Positions 26,454-32,402 of a DNA stretch of 32,402 nt are shown here, one piece after another. Positions within the stretch are counted from its first letter, which is position 1, and the number at the start of each line of letters is the position of its first letter. Source of the stretch: Rhodospirillales bacterium. Its GTDB lineage: Bacteria > Pseudomonadota > Alphaproteobacteria > Rhodospirillales > UBA2165. Location: assembly GCA_012960465.1 (NCBI GenBank), contig DUBF01000053.1, positions 1 to 32,402 of the forward strand. The letters are read 5' to 3'. The position numbers were made by a program, and so were the translations under genes. The notes beneath the pieces are model-generated. The model was not told where the DNA came from. It saw only the letters and a program-made list of their open reading frames with translations, and made no database searches.

Positions 26454-27329
26454 TTAGCGCTTCATTGTTTCTAGCATGGTACTACCCAAAGTGGCTGGTG
26501 AATCAGCAACATTAATACCGGCGCTACGAAGCGCCTCAATCTTGTCCATCGCACCACCTTTTCCACCAGCTATAATCGCTCCAGCATGACCCATACGACG
26601 CCCTGGAGGTGCCGTAACACCGGCTATAAAGCTAACCATTGGTTTTTTTATTTTCGATGATTTTATAAAATCAGCGGCCTCTTCTTCTGCAGAGCCACCT
26701 ATTTCACCAATCATAATTATACCTTCAGTTTCTTTATCTCCAAGAAACAATTCTAAACAATCAATAAAATTAGTGCCATTAACGGGGTCACCGCCAATAC
26801 CAATACATGTCGTCTGACCTAAACCGACTTTCGTGGTTTGTCCAACTGCTTCATAAGTCAACGTGCCAGACCTCGAGACAACACCGATTTTTCCTCGTTG
26901 GTGGATATGACCTGGCATAATACCTATCTTACATTCTCCTGGGGTTATAATACCGGGGCAGTTTGGGCCAACCAGCCTAGTCGATGAGCCTTCTAACGCG
27001 CGTTTAACTTCAACCATATCTAAGACAGGAACACCCTCGGTGATACATGTCACCAGAGGAATTTCACAATCGATAGCTTCAAGAATAGCTTCCGCCGCAA
27101 AAGGTGGCGGCACATAAATTACAGTGGCATCAGCACCAGTTTCTTGGACGGCATCAGCAACTGTATCAAAAACAGGAAGATCAAGGTGGATTGAGCCTCC
27201 CTTGCCTGGAGTTACTCCACCGACCATGTTTGTACCATAAGCAATTGCTTGCTCAGAATGGAAAGTCCCTTGGGAGCCAGTGAAACCCTGACAAATCACT
27301 TTAGTATCTTTATCAACTAAAACAGCCAT
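26454..27329 (-). CDS. sucD: Succinyl-CoA synthetase alpha subunit (ADP-forming type)
   Basis: 291 residues. The CoA-binding Rossmann half shows [16 protein letters not shown] and [14 protein letters not shown]. The phosphorylated histidine is H248 in [14 protein letters not shown], near E. coli H246. It forms the SucCD heterotetramer that makes succinate, CoA and ATP (or GTP) from succinyl-CoA. It starts 1 bp after the sucC stop, so the two are translationally linked. sucA follows at 39 bp. Confidence 0.97.
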   Translation of the reverse strand: MAVLVDKDTKVICQGFTGSQGTFHSEQAIAYGTNMVGGVTPGKGGSIHLDLPVFDTVADAVQETGADATVIYVPPPFAAEAILEAIDCEIPLVTCITEGVPVLDMVEVKRALEGSSTRLVGPNCPGIITPGECKIGIMPGHIHQRGKIGVVSRSGTLTYEAVGQTTKVGLGQTTCIGIGGDPVNGTNFIDCLELFLGDKETEGIIMIGEIGGSAEEEAADFIKSSKIKKPMVSFIAGVTAPPGRRMGHAGAIIAGGKGGAMDKIEALRSAGINVADSPATLGSTMLETMKR

Positions 27330-27330
27330 T

Positions 27331-28530
27331 TTATGCAGCCTCCGCTACAGCTTTAACTACTTTTACAGCTGCATCACCTAGGTCATCCCCTGAAATAATC
27401 GGTAACCCTGATTTCGCTAATATCTCTTTTCCACGGTCAACATTTGTACCTTCAAGACGAACTACGAGCGGCACGTTAAGCGATACTTCTTTAGCAGCAG
27501 CAACAACTCCCTCGGCTATCACGTCACACCGCATAATACCGCCAAAAATATTTATAAGAATTCCTTCGACATTAGGATCAGATAAAATAATTTTAAAAGC
27601 TGTGGTTACCCGCTCCTTAGTAGCCCCGCCACCAACGTCCAGAAAATTTGCTGGATCACCTCCGTGAAGTTTAATAATGTCCATGGTAGCCATAGCCAAC
27701 CCTGCGCCATTAACCATACAACCAATGCTACCATCTAATTTAATATAATTTAGATCGTGACGTTCTGCCTCGAGTTCTGCAGCATCTTGTTCATCTCCAT
27801 CACGCATCTCTTCAACATCTTTATGACGATAAAGCGCGTTATCATCAAAGTTCATTTTTGCATCGAGTGCCACTACTTCACCTGCTTTTGTGACAACCAT
27901 CGGATTAATTTCAATTTGACTGGCATCCATGTCGACAAATGCTCTATACATAGCCATCAAGAATTGCACAGCAGATTTAACTTGATCGCCAGAGAGACCA
28001 AGCCCAAAAGCAATTTTGCGAGCGTGGAAATTTTTTATTCCTGTCGCTGGGTCAATAGCAATCGTTTTAATTTTTTCAGGAGTTTTGGCAGCAACCTCCT
28101 CAATATCCATACCGCCTTCTTGACATGCGATTATAGTCACCCGTGACGTTGACCTATCAATCAACAAACTGAGATAAAGCTCACGATCAATATCACAACC
28201 ATCCTCAATATAAACACGCTTAACCTCTTTACCCTCAGGCCCAGTTTGATGGGTTACCAACGTTGCACCAAGCATTTGATTAGCAGCTTTTTTGACATCA
28301 GCAACAGATTTTACAACCCTAACACCACCTGCACTGCCAGCGGTGTCTTCTTTAAATTTACCCTTACCGCGGCCACCTGCATGGATTTGCGATTTAACGA
28401 CCCAAATTGGCCCGCCAAGCTCCTTAGCGACTGATTCGGCTTCCGCTGCAGTATATGCAACTGCACCTTTAACTACGCTTACACCGCATTTGGATAAGAC
28501 TTGCTTTGCTTGATATTCATGAATGTTCAT
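27331..28530 (-). CDS. sucC: Succinyl-CoA synthetase beta subunit
   Basis: 399 residues, in line with the family (about 390). It begins with [17 protein letters not shown], the standard N-terminus of the ATP-grasp nucleotide-binding domain. GGRGKGKF is the glycine-rich nucleotide loop, and EINPMVV plus [12 protein letters not shown] provide the Mg-ATP ligands. [15 protein letters not shown] and [16 protein letters not shown] form the C-terminal CoA-ligase half. It pairs with SucD. It follows mdh after 63 bp. Confidence 0.97.
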   Translation of the reverse strand: MNIHEYQAKQVLSKCGVSVVKGAVAYTAAEAESVAKELGGPIWVVKSQIHAGGRGKGKFKEDTAGSAGGVRVVKSVADVKKAANQMLGATLVTHQTGPEGKEVKRVYIEDGCDIDRELYLSLLIDRSTSRVTIIACQEGGMDIEEVAAKTPEKIKTIAIDPATGIKNFHARKIAFGLGLSGDQVKSAVQFLMAMYRAFVDMDASQIEINPMVVTKAGEVVALDAKMNFDDNALYRHKDVEEMRDGDEQDAAELEAERHDLNYIKLDGSIGCMVNGAGLAMATMDIIKLHGGDPANFLDVGGGATKERVTTAFKIILSDPNVEGILINIFGGIMRCDVIAEGVVAAAKEVSLNVPLVVRLEGTNVDRGKEILAKSGLPIISGDDLGDAAVKVVKAVAEAA

Positions 28531-28593
28531 CTGACCATAGCCCTTAAATTAGATTACGAGCCACCCACTTGGTTAGACTCTTAAAATAAATTT

Positions 28594-29658
<1,065 letters not shown>

Positions 29659-29882
29659 TCACTATACGCACCCCGGCAAGCAAACATATAGCTTATCCAG
29701 TATCGCTTAAAATAGATAAATATACTCGAACCTAACACGAAATTACACTCGCGGTTCGTAAAGCAAAATGAGTTTGAGAGCAAGCCTAGAAGCCCCGGAA
29801 TTGCCTAAAAGGGCGGCTCGAGTTTTAATTTAGTTAATGTCACAAATATAGCATTACTCAGATTGTGCACGTATTTTATAAA

Positions 29883-31025
29883 TTATTCATAGCAATGTGG
29901 GAGAGAAAGATATTCCTCAGATTGCATTTCCATTAAGCGAGAAACTAGTCGCTCAAATGCAAATATACCTTCTCCTAAAATATAGAGTTCTTTGGGCGGT
30001 GCATCCGCCGAACATATTAAATTAACTTTATTCTCATAAAGGGCATCAATCAGAGTAATAAAACGTTGAGCTTCATTTTTTAACGCTTCGCCCATCCGGG
30101 GTATCTCTTCTAAAATTAGTGTATGATATCGAGCAGCTATCTCAAGATAATCTGCCGGCCCCAAGGCTTCTGCGCATAATTTCTCAAAACTAATACGCCC
30201 AACTCCGCCGGCTGCCATTGTAATTTCAACAACTCTTCCCTTTACCCTGATTTGGTCAGGCTCTGCTGTGTAACCTTTTGTGAGTTCGAGAAAATATCTA
30301 TCCAAATTTTCATTGGTCTCTGGTCCCAAGGGCTGATGATAAACTCTCATACCCAACATTCGCTCCAACCGGTAATCCCTAGAAGCACCCAGCTGAAAAA
30401 TATCTAAACGTCCCGTAATCAAATCTATGAAAGGTAGAAATTTTTCGCGCTGCAACCCATCTTTATAAAGATCACTAGGTGGCCGATTAGACGTTGCTAT
30501 AATTATTACATTGCGCTCAAACAAACCTTCAAATAAACGACCTAAAATCATTGCATCAACAATATTAACAACCTGCAATTCATCAAAACAAAGAAGCCAC
30601 GTTTCATCGGCAATTGATTTTACAACACTTGGAATTGGATCGCCGCCTTCTAAATTTTTTGCGCGAAAATCATTAAAACGAACATGAATATCTTGTAAAA
30701 AAGAATGAAAATGGACACGGCGTTTACACTCAAATGGTATTGTCTCAAAGAACAAATCCATTAACATTGATTTGCCTCGCCCTACATCACCATAAATATA
30801 AAGGCCCTTAGGAAGTTCAATTTTCTCGCGCGTTAATCCTAGACGTTCTTTCCAAGTAACTGATCCAGAAGTGGGCTGGTAGCCTTCAAGGGCTCGGTAT
30901 AGGTTTTGTAATTTCTCAGCCAAGGCTTCCTGAGCTGGATCCGCATTCAGATCACCGTCTTCCACCTTATTGCGGTACTTATTGAGCGGACCATCGGAAC
31001 TATTGTTAATCTTATTACCCAACAT
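29883..31025 (-). CDS. zapE: Cell-division ATPase of the ZapE/AFG1 family
   Basis: 380 residues. Walker A is GDVGRGKS (79-86), Walker B is LLCFDE (D148 and E149), and ATSNRPPSDLY is the sensor-like segment conserved in AFG1/ZapE. E. coli ZapE binds FtsZ at the constricting septum; mitochondrial AFG1 helps turn over respiratory subunits. The neighbourhood, 11 bp behind sdhB and upstream of mdh, is common in alphaproteobacteria and hints at a role near respiratory-complex quality control as well as division. The start was taken as the ATG close to sdhB; the first 25 residues are polar and variable. Confidence 0.93.
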   Translation of the reverse strand: MLGNKINNSSDGPLNKYRNKVEDGDLNADPAQEALAEKLQNLYRALEGYQPTSGSVTWKERLGLTREKIELPKGLYIYGDVGRGKSMLMDLFFETIPFECKRRVHFHSFLQDIHVRFNDFRAKNLEGGDPIPSVVKSIADETWLLCFDELQVVNIVDAMILGRLFEGLFERNVIIIATSNRPPSDLYKDGLQREKFLPFIDLITGRLDIFQLGASRDYRLERMLGMRVYHQPLGPETNENLDRYFLELTKGYTAEPDQIRVKGRVVEITMAAGGVGRISFEKLCAEALGPADYLEIAARYHTLILEEIPRMGEALKNEAQRFITLIDALYENKVNLICSADAPPKELYILGEGIFAFERLVSRLMEMQSEEYLSLPHCYE

Positions 31026-31036
31026 AAAATGCTAAA

Positions 31037-31813
31037 TTACATACGTTCAACCATTAGCTTTTTAGTCTCTGCTATAGCTAAAGCCGGATTGAGTGACTTC
31101 GGACATGTATTCGTACAATTCATAATCGTATGACAACGATACAGCTTGAAAGGATCTTCAAGGGCATCTAAACGCCCGCCAGTATTTTCATCCCTAGAAT
31201 CCACAATCCAGCGATATGCTTGCAATAAAATAGCAGGGCCAAGATAGCGGTCTCCATTCCACCAATAGCTAGGACAAGAAGTTTGACAACAAAAACATAA
31301 TACACATTCCCATAAACCATCAAGCTTAGCCCTCTCTTCCGGTGACTGTAGGCGCTCTGAACCAGGCGCTGGGGTATCAGCCTGAACCCACGGCTTAATC
31401 GATGTATATTGGGCGTATGGCGTCGATAAGTCAGGCACTAAGTCTTTAATTACAGGCATATGTGGCAATGGATAAATCAAAACAGCACCCTTAATTTCAT
31501 CAATATCTTTTATACACGCAAGCGTATTAGTTCCATCAACATTCATTGCACAAGAACCACAAACACCTTCTCGACATGAACGTCGAAAAGTCAACGTCGA
31601 ATCTATTTCATTTTTAATTTTAATAAGTGCATCCAGCACCATTGGACCACAGCTGTCCATATCAACTTCATAAGTATCAAGTTGAGGGTTTTTACCCTGA
31701 TCGGGATCATACCGATAAACCTTGAACTTTTTAATATTAGTCGTACCGTCAGGAGCCTTATATGTTTGGCCTTTGACAACCTTAGAATTACGAGGAAGGG
31801 TGAACTCAACCAT
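31037..31813 (-). CDS. sdhB: Succinate dehydrogenase iron-sulfur subunit
   Basis: 258 residues. The [2Fe-2S] ligands are C80, C85, C88 (CREGVCGSC) and C100. The [4Fe-4S] and [3Fe-4S] clusters use C170, C173, C176, C180 and C227, C233, C237 ([11 protein letters not shown] and [11 protein letters not shown]). [18 protein letters not shown] is the usual N-terminal plant-type ferredoxin fold. SdhB passes electrons from SdhA to the quinone site held by SdhC and SdhD, which would lie beyond the window. It starts 25 bp after sdhA and ends 11 bp before zapE. Confidence 0.97.
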   Translation of the reverse strand: MVEFTLPRNSKVVKGQTYKAPDGTTNIKKFKVYRYDPDQGKNPQLDTYEVDMDSCGPMVLDALIKIKNEIDSTLTFRRSCREGVCGSCAMNVDGTNTLACIKDIDEIKGAVLIYPLPHMPVIKDLVPDLSTPYAQYTSIKPWVQADTPAPGSERLQSPEERAKLDGLWECVLCFCCQTSCPSYWWNGDRYLGPAILLQAYRWIVDSRDENTGGRLDALEDPFKLYRCHTIMNCTNTCPKSLNPALAIAETKKLMVERM

Positions 31814-31838
31814 ATTATTCTCCGTGCCTTATTATCAT

Positions 31839-32402
31839 TTAATAAACCCGAGCCCGAGGCGTAATATATTCGACTTCATCGGTCAGAGTATATTCATGAA
31901 CGGGGCGATAATCTATTTTTACATCCCATTTTTCATCAACCCAAGTCAGGGTGTGTTTCATCCAATTTTCATCATCACGATCAGGATAATCTTCATGGGC
32001 ATGGGCACCGCGGGATTCATGTCTGGCTTCAGCGCTATGCATAGTCGCTTTGGCGCAAGCCATAAGATTTTCAAGTTCCAGTGTCTCAACTAAATCCGAA
32101 TTCCAAATCAAGGATTGATCACTAACGTTTAGATCCGCCAAATTTTCTGCCGATTTATCAATTAATTCGACACCCTCTTTCAAAACTATAGAATTTCTAA
32201 AGACAGCGGCGTTATTTTGCATGATACGCTGCATACCAATACGGACGTCGGCAGTTTTTTGGCGACCTTTTGCATGACGCAATTTATCAAAACGTTCAAT
32301 CGCTTCTTCACCTGTTTTAGCCTCAGCAGATTTAATAGCTTTGTTTTTATCTACAATATCTGCTGCACGAAGTGCTGCCGCGCGGCCAAATACCACAATA
32401 TC
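31839..32402 (-). CDS. sdhA: Succinate dehydrogenase flavoprotein subunit, C-terminal part
   Basis: The frame is open to the right edge, so about 187 C-terminal residues are seen. VVFGRAAA is the end of the FAD-binding domain. The rest is the helical C-terminal domain with MQNNAAVFR, LVETLELENLM and EARHESRGAHAHEDYPDRDD, the last carrying the His and Arg residues near the dicarboxylate site. It oxidises succinate to fumarate using covalent FAD. The complete protein would be about 590-600 residues. sdhB follows at 25 bp. Confidence 0.97.
   Translation of the reverse strand, partial: DIVVFGRAAALRAADIVDKNKAIKSAEAKTGEEAIERFDKLRHAKGRQKTADVRIGMQRIMQNNAAVFRNSIVLKEGVELIDKSAENLADLNVSDQSLIWNSDLVETLELENLMACAKATMHSAEARHESRGAHAHEDYPDRDDENWMKHTLTWVDEKWDVKIDYRPVHEYTLTDEVEYITPRARVY

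Overview
The window looks like an AT-rich chromosomal segment of a free-living, probably marine, alphaproteobacterium with a Rhodospirillales-like gene order. The evidence is an FzlA-type cell-division protein (an alphaproteobacterial family), an IMPase-type HisN, the order sdhA-sdhB-zapE-mdh-sucC-sucD-sucA-sucB-lpd, a second block thrS-infC-rpmI-rplT-pheS-pheT preceded by two glycosyltransferases, and diderm envelope genes (UppP, heptosyltransferase-like GT9). Almost all DNA is coding. No CRISPR array, insertion sequence, phage gene, defence system or intact RNA gene was seen.

Layout. 1-1373 (+): the end of a membrane-anchored cytochrome c and hisN. 1557-4206 (-): an MFS-type transporter and undecaprenyl-diphosphatase uppP. 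4422-6032 (+): fzlA and an SDR-type protein, meeting tail to tail with an alpha/beta hydrolase (6006-6794, -). 6857-9015 (+): GT4 and GT9 glycosyltransferases, probably for surface polysaccharide or LPS. 9120-16456 (+): translation block of thrS, infC (apparently starting at a rare ATC codon), a 583-bp non-coding stretch holding a decayed GAPDH-like start, then rpmI-rplT, a terminator, and pheS-pheT. A MetE-core-like zinc protein follows pheT directly. 17534-20470 is an accessory patch: a 3' fragment of tRNA-Pro, an ACMSD-like amidohydrolase, a short CinA-family protein, a GST and a SpoIIAA-like protein. 20481-32402 (-): the TCA-cycle block from the 3' part of sdhA down to lpd, with the AFG1/ZapE ATPase between sdhB and mdh.

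How the genes work together. The right-hand 12 kb encodes most of the oxidative half of central metabolism: 2-oxoglutarate dehydrogenase (E1 sucA, E2 sucB, E3 lpd), succinyl-CoA synthetase, succinate dehydrogenase and malate dehydrogenase, all in one direction. The middle encodes two aminoacyl-tRNA synthetases, IF-3 and two 50S proteins. The left third is envelope and division biology (UppP, FzlA, glycosyltransferases).

No wholly new multi-gene system is evident. The best oddities are an E2 succinyltransferase with two near-identical lipoyl domains, a malate dehydrogenase with a 35-residue lysine-rich tail, the ATC start of infC with a structured leader, a GAPDH-like gene relic, an orphan tRNA-Pro 3' end, and a stand-alone MetE-core protein coupled to pheT.
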